Assembly (NCBI GenBank): GCA_944990035.1
Contig: CALYLX010000057.1
Span: forward strand, 248,001 to 312,000
Direction of reading: 5' to 3'
From: Clitopilus passeckerianus
Taxonomy: Eukaryota; Basidiomycota; Agaricomycetes; Agaricales; Entolomataceae
Length of the DNA stretch: 64,000 bases
Positions 12,131 through 24,586 of the stretch are shown here, piece by piece (within the stretch, counting starts at the first letter, position 1; every line of letters begins with the position of its first letter). The position numbers and the translations under genes were made by a program. Under the pieces are notes generated by a model. It did not search any database. It had not been told where the DNA came from and worked only from the letters and a program-made list of their open reading frames with translations.

Positions 12131-14400
12131 GAAAGCCAAACGTTCAATTCAAACTAAACAACGGAGGTGACCAGGTAATGAGAGCAGATGGCCCATGGTG
12201 ACCGCAAGGACGTCGCGCTCTGGCGAACTGGGGGACATTGACGACCATGGTGTCTCGATGATAAAAAAAAAGGCGTATGCTTGTGAAGATTCCTGGCTGT
12301 AGAGAGGCGACTGGCATCTTCAGCGGGACAACCTCACGGAATGTGTCGCGTTGACGTTTGAGATGAGTCTCGGTCAAAGGGATGAACCATATATCTACCG
12401 CATGAGTCCAGGATATGTTGCATATTCGAATGAGTTGGGCTGTGCGTTGGCCCCGTGAGTCCTTCCGGGCTGTCGAGTGACTGGGTTGAAGGCAATGGGA
12501 GCTACACGAGCGATTGTTCTACAAGAAGTAGCGTTGAGATGGGGTAGAGTCCGATGATTCTAGCGCTTCATATAAGGTCTGGGAGAAGAAAGTTAGATAT
12601 CTGTACATTTCTCGGGGAAAATAAACTGAATACCTTGACTTGCAAAGCCTTGAGGTTCGGGTGCAAAGGTGCAAAAGACAACCCTCCGCCTTTTGACACC
12701 TTTCAACATCCCTCCTCTCTCTCTCATCTCCATCTCTAGCTTCTTGTGGGCTTCGACGTTTGTGCTGGAAACAGGTCCATTTCAGAAAGCGCCAAAATTG
12801 CTTCAACCTGTTGGCGTTGATTGGCGGGAGGTTTGAGAGAAGTCCATGACCTTGCAGTAAGAAGGTTTGTTCGTTCAAGGGGCCCCTGAAGTAGAGTCAC
12901 GATGAATGTAGAATACTGAAAGGCTTGAATGTGGTGCGTAGAGGGTTGGTTGACGAGCAGAACCAGAGGAAGATCGAGGAAGATATGCTGCTAAGAAAGA
13001 TTTCACGTTTGTAAGTGTTGGTTCGGATTCATGGGGGCTGGCGTCGTCATATAGCGCCTGGTTGGAAAACCACCAGTATGTGGTCGAGTTGGCATAACGT
13101 TCGCCCTATTCTGTCGTCTTTCATCGATTTTCATCTGGAGTTGGGAGAAAGCAAGTGGTGTGACCTCACTCGTCACGCATCGCCTCCTTGGACTCATCCA
13201 TATTCTTCGGTGGTGAATTTCATTTTTGCATTCATCTATTTCAAGTACATTGTCAAGACAATCGCAGCTTATTATATAGACGGGCGGGACAGTAACACCC
13301 TCGTGTAGGTAGTGATGAATTTGAGCGAAAGTGAACGGCCGCGAGTTGTATGTAACGGCGAATATCGACATGTACCATCCAATACGAAACATAGGTAGTA
13401 AGGTCCATTTGTACTTGAGTACGGGCGTACGAACAGCAAAGCTATATGGCAATAATCCGCACCCTGGAGCCCAGTCATGATGAACGTCGAGGAAGGCCTA
13501 AGGCCGTAGCCTTTGATGGGAACGGATGCACACTGGCTTGATGGGGGTTGTCACTGGGGCGGAAAGGAGCGAGGCGTGCTAAAGCAGTCTTTGAGACCTG
13601 CTGGGGTACGAAGCTCCTAGGACGAGGGTAGGGTGGCTGAGAGTGTGGTAGACTCAACGGCAGTTGTGGAGCGATGTGAAGATGATTATGGGGCTGGCTT
13701 GGGCACATTCCTCGACGACAGGCCATGAGCCTATCCTGGTGCCATTTATGCGCCGAAGTGGTAAGTAGGATCAGGGAAAGCAAGAGCATTGAAGCCAGGC
13801 CCTCGTACTGCGTGGCCCCGAACATGCAAAGGGAAATGCGCCAAGGAAGTTGCCCGTCACAAAAAAGGAGATGGAGGTTGGCGTTGGCGCTATAAAATCT
13901 CATGTTCCTGAGCAGGTTGAAGGGGTAGCTGCGGTAGTCATCTTCCGGAAGGACGGAATGAGCTAAAAGCGGGATTAGCTTCAAGTTCGTTCTTCGCATG
14001 AGCATGACATTACCTATGTGATCCCCGTATGTTCGTCGATTCCGTTGCTATACAGCACAGTGCTGCCCTCACAAACGACTTGGCCTGGCCTCAGGGTAGG
14101 GCGCTGGTAGTCTTCGCTATGCATCCCTCCCAAGAGAAGGCAGAACGATGAAAAGCTTGGCACTCGTTTCCCGCCATTCCTTGAAATGCGAGCCCTCGTG
14201 ATTGCTGGCCAAAAAGGTTTGGAACCCAACCCGTCTCCTGTAGGCGTCGTCAACCCGGAAGGGTACGGGAGGGGAAACGAATGACACAGAGACTTCTTGA
14301 GCGGGTATGGAAAGCATTCGGCGGACATGGATGCTGACCTTGGGGTGAACGAGGAGATCCTGGTCAATCCCGACGTAACGGCAGGCAGCGTAGCGTGAAG
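12131..14400 (-). other. Probable upstream relics of the same decayed family; no intact gene
   Basis: 12590-12780 resembles 23570-23720: both have a minus-strand stretch starting TGG(A/G)CCTGTT and ending at a GT donor after AGTCAAG. A 66-residue open stretch at 14117-14317 on the minus strand (IPAQEVSVSFVSPPVPFRVD and on) looks protein-like but cannot be joined to a start and stop. I do not call a gene. Confidence 0.3.
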
Positions 14401-16671
14401 TTTGCCAACATTAGGCCTGTCTTGAGAGAGATGTATCTCCGCTCATGAATGGAGTGATGTCGTTGGCCGAAGGGGAAGATAGCTTGAGTGAAGTCGAGGT
14501 CTTCACCTATGAGATGCTGGGAACAGAGAGGAAAGGTCAAGGTGTGGGGTGCGGTCGTCCGTCTTCCTCATGTGCCAATTCCACATCTAGGACTTCTTCT
14601 TAGACCTATGCCCCAGAACTAAGGATGCAGAGCTCAATCAGAATCAGCCCAGCAAGTCATTCAAGTAAAGTTTGTACCTTCGTGGATATTTGGAAAGGGA
14701 AGACGGAAGACGTCTAACCCAGCGAGTCAGCGCAATTTCCCCAACCCATACATCCCAGAACATTCGTCGGTAGGAACAATTCACTGATAAACCAGCGCAG
14801 CAGTTCTTGAGAAGAACGGGGCGGTTAGTAGGAGGAAATTGTACCCAGATATATAGAGAAAACTTACTCGTTGCACGGATGGTAAGAATTCACAATGTTG
14901 ACGTGTATCGAGTTGTCGCTCGGGTAAATTCTCCACAGCAGCAGTCTGCTTTCGATTCTCTTCAGCCAGGGGTGTGTTTGCTTGGATCGTATGCATTTCT
15001 GGGCGGTTCTGTGTCAATGAGTCGGTTAATGTCAGACTATGAGAGGCGCAGAAAGATTCGTACGAGACAAACCAGACATAATATTCCGACTTCAAGTCCG
15101 GAAGTTCGTTTCCATTTCGTTGCTCTTTCTTTCAGACTTCCGAACGTTAAAAAGGAGCAACCGTTGTTGCTGGTCGAAGCCAACCAGGGTTTACACAGGT
15201 CGGATCTGCCAAATACGTGGAGTTCCGTCAGGTGCTTATTCTATGTTGCATTTAATGATCGTATACATACCTAGAAGCTGTGATATCGCGTTGTTGGCCT
15301 TTCTGGAGCTTGTTCTGGAGACAAGGAGGCCAACGTGCTCGCTCTGATGTTGCCTCGCAATGTGAATTTCCGAAGGCAATGGCCTTTGATCCAAACAAGA
15401 GACGCCGGAAATTCCGATTCTTGACCACCATCTAAAGTCGGCTTGCCCAGATGGGTTCAAGTCTTCCTCCGATCGTCATGGACACTCAGTTTCCAGCTTT
15501 GAAACACGCCCTGATTATCAGAGTGACGCTTCTTTGCGTTGATACACGACTTGAAACTTGAAGGTTTGGAAGGCAGATGTATCCAGAGGCACCCAGTCCT
15601 CAAGAACTACATAGGGAACATTGCGAAAGCCCCATTCGAGACGGGAATAATCACTGTTGGCATGAAGGCAACGGACATAATGATGCGATGCCCGACCCTT
15701 CTAAGCACCCGAGTCGACGAGGCGGAGATTTCAGTCATATGGAGGTCGTCTTGATTCCAGATTTGAGCCCTGTGCCTGCTCTACCTTCCTCACAAGTCTC
15801 CGTTTTTCTCCCCGTGGTACCTATACTCCAACTCCTGGTATGTTAATATGCTTCTCCTCCATCCTCGATAACTGACCATGCCTTTCATCAGACACCATGA
15901 TTTGCGTGCCTTCGTAGGTCACCCCCGACTTCTTCTACTACACCTCTAGAATCATGGCTGAGGTCATATACATCTGAAGAGCTCGTGGAGCTTGCAACTA
16001 CTCTGGGGTCACTAGCCATCCCTCATAACTAGAGCTCGACCGTTCATGACACGCACAACAGCTTGCTTCGACGCGGCCAGGGAACCACCTTCTGCAGCCA
16101 TTTCTCTCCGCTGCGCCTACGCCTGTCGTCCTCATCAGTCTTCTTGGTCTACGTCACAACAAAGGCCCTTGGATTCTCAACAACAAGCACGAAGGTTCAA
16201 TGGCTTTCTGTCTGTGGTAAGTCTTTCTGTTGCTTATATTCTCTACGCAGTTACCGATTAGCAATGCTTCAAGTGCACTAAAGCACTTCTAGGATGAGAT
16301 TCGTAAAGATATGGGTGACACTTGCTCAAGTACCACCAGGGGACAAGATTGTTTGGAAGGGCTAGAAGCAAATATCCAGTTCAAGTTCGGCGTGGTCGTG
16401 GCGTCTGGTATCATGGAAGAAATAGTCATGTATATCCCATCGCTACAAAATCATGCTTGTTCGTTTGTATGGAGTATGCCAATCTAGCACCACTATCCCA
16501 TAAAACAGTCGCAACCGAAGGGAAACGAACAGTGAGCAGCTGCCTCCACAGGCGCAACCGGAGAGCACTCCGTATCCGCCATCCAAGAATTCCAGGTCAA
16601 AACCTTAACAATATTTCAGCTTTACTTTTGCCTTGCGGATTGTCCTGCTCACCCTCGATTCTTGACCTGTA
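14401..16671. other. No supported gene
   Basis: Several short frames occur on both strands (for example 14807-15274 plus and 15577-15846 plus). None shows a recognisable domain, a paralog in the window or a consistent splice structure. The right end abuts the stop of the kinase-like gene. Confidence 0.4.
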
Positions 16672-17968
16672 TTAAAATACATAATCCGGATCAAGCAGTC
16701 CCTTACGTCTAATATGGCGTTCGCGTGTCTTCTCGTCGAATGCGAGAAGAGACTCCACGACCTGAGATGCCGTTGGACGTTCTAGAGGGATGGTAGCAGT
16801 CATAGCTGCCAGAAGTGGCACAAGTGGCTCTGTGCCCTCGAGGCGATAATTCTAAGGATCGTAAGAGTTTCAGCTGTGGCCTGTTTATCTGCAAATTCTG
16901 AACACAGCACACCTCAAGTAGTAGTCGAAAGGCATTTCCGAGATGATAAATATCCACTTTAAATGGATCATACGGAGTTGAAACCGAGAATTCTGGGACA
17001 GTGCGGTCCTGCCCAAAAATGCCGACATCCAATATATTTCTTGCGTTCGGCGGATATTGTGTAGATAAGCCAAAGTCGGTGAGATAGTGCCGCAACGATA
17101 TGACTTGACTTCGCTGTGTATGGATGTAATCCGAAGTTATACCGTCACTAGAGTCAGGTATGCAGAAGTGGCTTCCCTTAGGAAGCAGCTCTGTGGCATC
17201 CACCATGAGATTTAACGTGCAGGCATCCCTACTTATATTGAGATTGAAGTCCAGATGATCATAAAAGGTGTGGCTCACCTATGTGCAATGTTCTTCTCGT
17301 GCATGAGTTCCAAAGTCTGATGTATAAGAAAGTAATCAGCTTGCGCCTGGCTACGAAACTACAAACCTACCTCGGCGAATTGACGCAAGCACTCAACCAC
17401 TTCTCCGAGATGCACGAAGGGGACTATATCAAATGGAGCGAGTATGGGCATAACGAGTAGCGCTTGATTGGGATTTCCTGGTATGGAAATGGTCCCCAGG
17501 ATGGGCACGGCGTGGTTTCGCGGGTCTTGTTGTAGAGGAGGCGAAGATAGACGGCTGGCGATTTCTATCTCTTGCGTCTGAATCGGCACAAGTTTCAGAA
17601 CGACCTTAGCTCCATCACAGACTCTGACAGCGTCTATAGTCTTGACGCTCTGTCGGAAGAACGGTATTAGTTGAGAGGAAACTGTGGGGACCAACGCTCA
17701 CAATGGGTATATTGATATCCTCATAATTATATAGGCTGAATCCAGGTCCGACTTTACCTCTCCAGGAAGGTACCCATGTTGGGGAATACCTTGGACGCAG
17801 AGAAAAGCCTAATGAGCCGAGATAAGGTTGCAAAGATGCCCAGAATATCTCATGGTGTTCCCGGCGGCCACGAAACAGTTCGACTTCGAAAGGAGTGGCG
17901 TCAAGGCAGTACTTCAAGAAAGTCGCAACTTCTGGATGATCTTCGGGGATGGTGGTTGGATTTTCCAT
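16672..17968 (-). CDS. Agaricomycete protein-kinase-like protein, intact
   Basis: Five exons (17702-17968, 17371-17649, 17279-17316, 16913-17228, 16672-16851), 359 aa, every join in frame with GT-AG ends. The N-terminus has the family signature LQPYLGSLGF ... WVPSWRGKVGPGFS. The VAIK-type lysine is K108 (KVVLKLVP). The catalytic loop HRDACTLN is assembled across the 38-nt third exon, giving H194-R195-D196, and DFG is at 246-248. A late segment PLERPTASQVV matches the kinase C-lobe arginine region. Families like this are strongly expanded in mushroom-forming fungi; substrates are unknown. A dead paralog lies at 41.4-42.7 kb. Confidence 0.82.
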
Positions 17969-19782
17969 GTCAGCTTTGAGCAATGAACTTCAGCTTGGGG
18001 GTGGCACTGATCATGGTATGCGGCAAGCCTGATTTTATAGATCATATCATCATGTTAAGGTTCATATGCGCCCACAGAGTCACACATCACTATCACTCCT
18101 ACACCATCTACCACAAGACTGCCGATCACCAGGTAGATAGAAAGTAACGAAAACAACAACTCACAGCCTCATACATCGTGTTGTTCTCAGCGCCTTTGTT
18201 CGGATAGGAAGGCGGCTGAAATTCTGGGCATTGCTGTCGATTATTCAGATTTCGCAGGTTTAATAGGATGAACTCTCATTAAACCTCCCAGGCCGCTGTC
18301 TTGATGGCCACTTGGGTTGTGGCCTATGGCTTTGCCTCTCATAATCGAGGTTGACTGCGGAATAGGTTCCAAGGGAGTCCCTCGCATCATCAGAAGCTCT
18401 CGCAACCGCTCTGGAGTTGGCTCTGTTGAAGAGCGTCTTGATACACCACCCGAAATACAAAAGTGTCGCTTGCTACAAGAATCATGACTAACACTGACTC
18501 GGAATTCTTTAGCCTATGGATCCTATGTTTCTAGGAATGCCCTTCGCCCTTGAGTTTCCTAGCTGTAATCCTGTAATTCTCTGACGCTGTGGAAGGGAAT
18601 CTGGACGTACAGAGGGAACGTGCAGAAGAAGATCGTTCACCGGCAACTTGGTATTTCCCCGACACCATCAAGCTTTCTCGGCATTCGCAGCAAACCTCGC
18701 ATTCCTCCTCAAGATCGCTATACACCTCGTTATGTTATTCTGCGTGTCTGGATGGTCAAGACTTCCATTCCATCGTGTAAACCGCATCACATTCTCTGCA
18801 GGATATGGTTAAGGACTCTTGAGACGAACGATACGTATATTTCTTTTCTATTCCATAATTAATTACATTGTACTATACAGCCGACATCGGGTCTGGAGAT
18901 ATCAAAGGGGAAACGAATCTGGGATGGTAGAGTGCTGAAGGGAGTCCTAGGACGCGTAAAAGATGCTGCTAGGGCCACAGCACGCCTACGCGACTCCCAT
19001 CGCCTCGAGAAATTCCCCAGAACTCGTCATCCGGAGGTATTTCCACATTCGGTCAAGGCCTTTCCTTTTTCGTATGTTATTCTTTCTCTCTCATTTTCGA
19101 GCTCCCTCTTCGTTTTTCTGTACATTATGACATCATTTTGGGTCCGGGGGCACGAGAGTACGTGCGCCTTCGGTTTCTGTACATTATTAATACCCACCAC
19201 CTGTATTTTCGACCAGAGGAATCCCCAACTTCCCACTTTTCCCCGCTCCCTGCAATATACAGTTTCTCCCCAACTTTCCAGCCTGTGATAGCTCGTTCGT
19301 CAGTCGGACAACTCAAGAATACTTCAGCATTGAGTTCAAAGAGAACTCCAGCATCGTCCACAAAGAGTGGGCATTAGTTTGTTGAGTGTTTTTACGTTCA
19401 GTTTTCAGTCTCTCTCTTTCCCCTCCTCAGACGCGTCGCGCGTCTCGGCTAAAGGCCACCATCAGCTCTTGATCCCTTACGTTCACGCTCACTCCTCGAT
19501 CTTCGAGGAACTATTTTTCATTCAGGTCCGCTCGTACTCTACCAACATCAACGAGACCCGGCTACAGTGCACTCCCTGCGGCTCAGGAATTTATTTCCAC
19601 AACGCCCACCAATCTTCTTGTACATTTATCTCTCTACGTGCTGTGTTCTAATGTTCTAAGAACTGGAAAGGGGTTATGCACACCAACACCCTTGAAAGAA
19701 ATTGTCGACTCGAAGTGTTAGGTTGCGCCAGTTATAAAGAGGGATTGAAGGGCCCCAGAATGCATCAACAACACTCACTACG
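17969..19782. other. No supported gene
   Basis: Upstream region of two divergently transcribed genes (kinase-like on minus, coiled-coil gene on plus). Pyrimidine-rich tracts occur around 19060-19130 and 19400-19430. A promoter role is likely, but no specific site stands out. Confidence 0.35.
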
Positions 19783-21160
19783 ATGCAGAACTCTCAGCGA
19801 TCCCACCGAGTGACTGACTTGCGCCAAAGAGTCGAAATGGACCTTGAGACTACCGAACAGGTTTACGCCGCCGCCGGCTCAATGTCCATAGATACTACAA
19901 CGAGAGATGTGGTGGAATCTGCGTTGAAAAGGTACGTCAACACGATCCCACAGTGAGAAGTGTGCTTCTGACTAGTAACTATACCACCAGAGTTAAGAGG
20001 GAGCTTCAGCAGCTGCAAAAAGACATCCAGGAGTCTCGTGGTCTTGCCCTGCGACAAGATAAGATTGAATTGTTTGAACAACGTATCATGGCCATTGCCG
20101 AACGGAGGAAGCGTTTAATGGCGACACTTGAGGTGCGGTACATGTACTGTCAAGAGAAGAACCGAATTTTGACGCCTCTCTCAGACCTCATCCTTGAAGG
20201 ACAAATATCTTCAGGTATCTCGCGGTTATGGTAGGGCATTGCACGGGCTTGCGGCACTTCGGCACCAATTGGTATTTACGCCATCCACTTACGAAAAAGT
20301 TCTCTTGACTCAAATCAACCTTTGACTAGCAGGGAATGTTGGCCCCACCTCCGCACCAACAACCGTGAGTATCACACACCCGACTCAACAGTATCGGTCA
20401 AATAACCCACCTTTGATTTCCCATGTGTTAGAGGATACGATCCAGCTGCATCGTCCCAAATTCCTTTCTACGGCGCTGCCAATGCATTCAATCCACAGCA
20501 GCCGTTGGACAGCAGAAATTATGGATCATACATGCCAATGGCTGGTCATCAGCCTTCACACCAGCATCGTGTTCCCTCTTCTATGAATCACCATGGGTCT
20601 CCAGCTAGAGATGGATACCCGCAGGAGTATCCACGGAACTTCCAGCAAGGTCATCAGCCGCCAATGGCTTCGGGAAGCTATCGGCAGCCCTCCGTACTTC
20701 CGTTCGTTCAATTCATTTATCACCTGTTTGAAACGATTCTCATCTATATAACAGGCAATATGTAGCTCAACAGCCGTAAGTTATCCGTATCTTGCACTTA
20801 GGTAAGACTCTTCTAATCTTGACTGTAGGGTGGCTGGTCCTTCGAGTGCGCAGTACCCCGGCTACGGGCCAGGATACGCCAGTGGCCAGTATATTCTGCA
20901 ATACTTCTTTTCTCTGTGTATGGGCTCAATGGGAAGCAGATATTATCCCCAGCATGGAGGTCGGTACTCCCGCCAGCAAGTGGACCCACGAACCGGGCAA
21001 CCTGTCTCCTATGGAGCAGGCTCAGGTGGGGAATATGATTCTGATCACCAAGGATCGAGCAGCGGCCATAGGTGAGACACAATCTTTGTAAGGAGAGCCA
21101 TATGACGCTAATATTTTTGCTAGCGATGTTGCGGATGTCGGGCATTCCCGCCGTTATTAG
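19783..21160 (+). CDS. Coiled-coil protein with low-complexity Pro/Gln/Gly/Tyr-rich tail
   Basis: Starts at the ATG at 19783 (MQNSQRSHRV). Short introns with in-frame GT-AG joins give about 270 aa, ending GHSRRY at the TAG at 21160. The N-terminal part has a charged heptad-like stretch (KRELQQLQKDIQESRGLALR, then IAERRKRLMATLE), a predicted coiled coil. The C-terminal half is disordered, with motifs such as PPPHQQPGYDPAASS, GPSSAQYPGYGPGYASGQYY and GEYDSDHQGSSSG. Splicing fuses several very small exons, for example the one around 20755-20777. I do not recognise a named family; a scaffold or RNA/chromatin-associated role is only a guess from composition. Confidence 0.68.
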
Positions 21161-21940
21161 ATGATCAGTGGCCCAAATTCTGCCTTCCCTTCAGTACCTA
21201 ACCCTGCTCTTATGATACCCGTTGTAATGCACTGTATATAATATCGAATATGAAATCTTCGTTTATTCTAAACTCGACTGACTACTAGCTTGCCTAGCTC
21301 TGTGGTTACCAATTGTAAATAGGTCAAGAGCGGAATAGGTTCTAGTAAACGTTCAACTTGAGATAAAGGGCTTTGGCACGTAGACGAATACGTAGTAAGA
21401 TGTTGCCAATTGAGCGATGATAGACGAGGAATCGTATGAGCATAATCATATTCCAGCTCGAATTAGTCTGAGTATGGTACATGTACGGGAAGAGGATACC
21501 ATGCAAACCGTATAAAAATCTTTAATGGTAGCGATGAATACACATTGACAAAAAGGACAGAGGACGACCTTGCGCACGGGAGAAACAGCTCCTCTCATCG
21601 GATCAGGAGGACGACCTTCTGCCATCCGACGGTGGTAAGGATACAATTTCTATAAACCGAATGGTCCCGATGAGAAATCGTACGAAACATTGGTTTGGCC
21701 CAAGTATTCATCCGCCTCAAATGGATTGAAGCTCCTAGGGACATCGAAGTAGAAGCATTGGCACCAATCAAGCTGATGCTGGCCGATGACCCTCTATTGG
21801 TTTGAGCGATGGGCCAAGCGATGGAGTCTTGATGGGTCAACACGTCAACGGTGTTGACCCAACGAAACCTGTAGAACGCGGGGGAAGGAAGGCGGGAATG
21901 GCGAAGTGACCATGTGAAGCGAGAAGCACCGATTATGACT
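21161..21940. other. No supported gene
   Basis: Region 3' of the coiled-coil gene. A minus frame at 21595-21843 has no recognisable motif and no supported joins. Confidence 0.35.
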
Positions 21941-24300
21941 CCCTTGAGTCGGCATCAAGGTGACGGACTGCGAGCGATTTCGGTGACGTTGTTGTGGATC
22001 GGTGGAGTGGTATCCTAGACACGCCTCATGATGAATGCTTGAGCGGGGTATGTCAAGTGCTTTAGCAAGGTCTATGTAGGTGGGGCCTCAAGAGGCTGGA
22101 GTATTGTTGGCCGTGGTTGGTAGGTGACAATGAGCACGAGTTGCGATAGGACGACCAGGTTCGGTTCTATCCATTTGAAGCGCATGCGCTCCACGATGGC
22201 AAGAGGGAGCAAGTACGGGGCGAATACTTGGTTGTTCAACTTGCAATGAGGTTGTTCCCGACCTGGCCATATCCTGGAGGTTAGATCTTCTGGAAACATT
22301 GAAGGCGGATGGAGACACCTACCTTATTTAATGGTGCACAGGCAGCTATGAGGTTCCCTCTTCCAGCCTTCTCTCCCTGGAGACTCCCCTTCTCCAGACG
22401 ACCCCAGCAGCAAGTTGAGGCGTGAGCTTCTCGTAACCGTTTCAAATGGTGTTCGAGTCTGTAAGAGACAAATGGCACTCATGAGATATCCGTTCGTGAA
22501 CTGAGAAGAATTACGTACCTGAAGAGGTTTCTAAACGGAACAGTCAGCATTTGAGACGTAGAGGCCTTAGGGCTCCGGGGGTTGCAACTTGCGGATGAAG
22601 GGTAGCGGCCATTGGGTTGTCGTGGGCTCCAGAAGCATGGCTTCGGGTTGAAGCAAGGGGCGTCAAGATCGACGGGTGACAACAGCTTCCTAAAGCTTGA
22701 ACACTAGAGGGTAGTCAGCAGGTAATGCCTGCAGCGGCGTTCTGGGTATCGTGCCAGCTAAGTGATGTGCTCCATACGTATAGGGTTCTTGCAAGTAGTA
22801 GATGGCGGCACAAGTTGCAAACGGTATCTAGGGGAAGTAAGCAATGGACCTCGATATCAATAGGAAATGAGAAATAGACCATCTGGTTGAAGGAATAAGA
22901 AAAGTGAAAATATAAGTACGGGGAACCAATGAAAACATGAATGTTAACAGGTGCAGAGGTATAAGGCAAGTAAAGAATGTCCAAGGATATATGGTGTGTA
23001 GATTCTGCTGGCAAGCCAGTTACTTCCGGTGGTCCAGTGCCTGCTCCTCGCTTTCTGAAGCTTTGGGTCCTCGAACTCGAAGGTGCTTTGGACTCCCGAC
23101 TAGGCAATAAGAGTACCAAGGTGGTGGTTCCATGCAGCTAATATCGAGCACAAGGAGCTTGCATTTCGGTGCATTTCGGCAAGAATAGCAGGGTTCAAGA
23201 TTCTCGGGGGCTAGGAGCGCTGTATGCTTGTAAACATACAGGGCAGCAGCGAGACAGTCGGCATCCGTGGCTGGATAATGATGCGGGTATGATGTTGCGT
23301 CTGCGGTGAAGGTGGGTCTTGGGGGCAAGGGTAGTCGCAATCGTGTATTCGCGCAGTCATGAGTGAATGAAGCCAAGGGTATATATAGTGTCTCTTCGGG
23401 TGGAGCTGAATGTGGCCTCGATATGTGCATTGACCTTGCGTGGTGTTAGGCTGGGGTGGGAGCCACACGCCCGAAGCATGGGTACCAGCAGAGTCGGGAT
23501 GAACCGAGGCCAGGCTTCAGAAATTCCGTTGAAGACTGGCCGAAAATTGTTAGCTATGTGTATATTTCACTGAGAATACGAATACAAGTAATCACCTTGA
23601 CTGTATATGACCCGCAAGAAGTCAACGCTAACCATGCGCCTCTCAGAGGCCGTTGCTTCTCCCTCACATCTACTCCTTCATCTCTAGGAACAGGCCCATT
23701 ACAAGAATGATAATGTGCCCAAACATGATTTCGTTCTACTGTCATTAGAAGGAAGTTAAGAGAGGGCACATGATCGTGGAGTTAGAAGACCTACCCATGC
23801 GTGAAGTGAAGCCACAAGGGTAGGAGGATCCCGAAGGTTTCGACTGCAATCCGGGTTGGTTGGCGTGGAGAATCAACGGCCCAGCAGAATCAGCATCCAA
23901 GGAGGCATGCTAGGCTCAAAGATTTCGCGCGCTTGAATTGGGCGTTGTAAGTGTCGTTTTGTAGGCGTTGGAGTCGTAGCGTGAAGCCTTATTGAGTGCG
24001 GCCAGTGCCATTCCAATCTCGTGCCAAGGGGTCACCAGCATCTGGATAACCCGGGCCTGACGTGTACTCTACTATCCAACTTTCCGACACTGGTGAGGGA
24101 ATTTGGAGCGTTTTTGTCCCAGATGCGTTACTCCAAGGTTGTCGATTTTCTTCCAGGAGCTCGTGCTGGGCGAAGGCAAGCAGTGTGACAAGCATTAGGG
24201 CAGGTTGTGTCACGCATCACATTGAACTTCGACTGTGGCGAAAACCCCAAACACTCCGAGTCAGTATGCCATATGCAACTCCCAGCGTGTGCCAGTGAAC
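21941..24300 (-). pseudogene. Second group of decayed copies of the 8-12 kb gene family
   Basis: 22500-22730 resembles 10867-11080 and 11612-11840 (shared CGGATGAAGGGTAGCG-like and CGTGGGCTCCAGAAG-like stretches). 22840-23040 resembles 11930-12130 (GAAATAGACC and following). 23570-23720 resembles 12590-12780. Order and orientation match the first group. No continuous spliced frame could be built, so I treat them as relics. The family is not recognised. Confidence 0.45.
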
Positions 24301-24586
24301 CTCACATACAAAAGATTTTGTCGGGAGATACTGTAGCTCAACGCTCAGTGGCCATACACAGATGCCGCCCTGTCTGGGCGACATCGACGATCACAGAGAT
24401 GACCTATTTTCTCTTCCATGAATGTTCAAGTTATTTATCCAAGTAACCTTCATCCTGCTTTCATCCACACGATTTGTACCTGCGCTCAAGCCCCCCTTTC
24501 GCATTTGATTCATCACACTGAATATATATCTCTTAATATGAGTAGAACAACTAGTCGGTGGCTTATAATTTAAAACTCCCTTCTTA

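Noticed and set aside
13475..14367. Possible genes on the minus strand near 13.5-14.4 kb
   Set aside because: Some stretches look coding, but no start, stop and splice combination is supported and no family is recognised.
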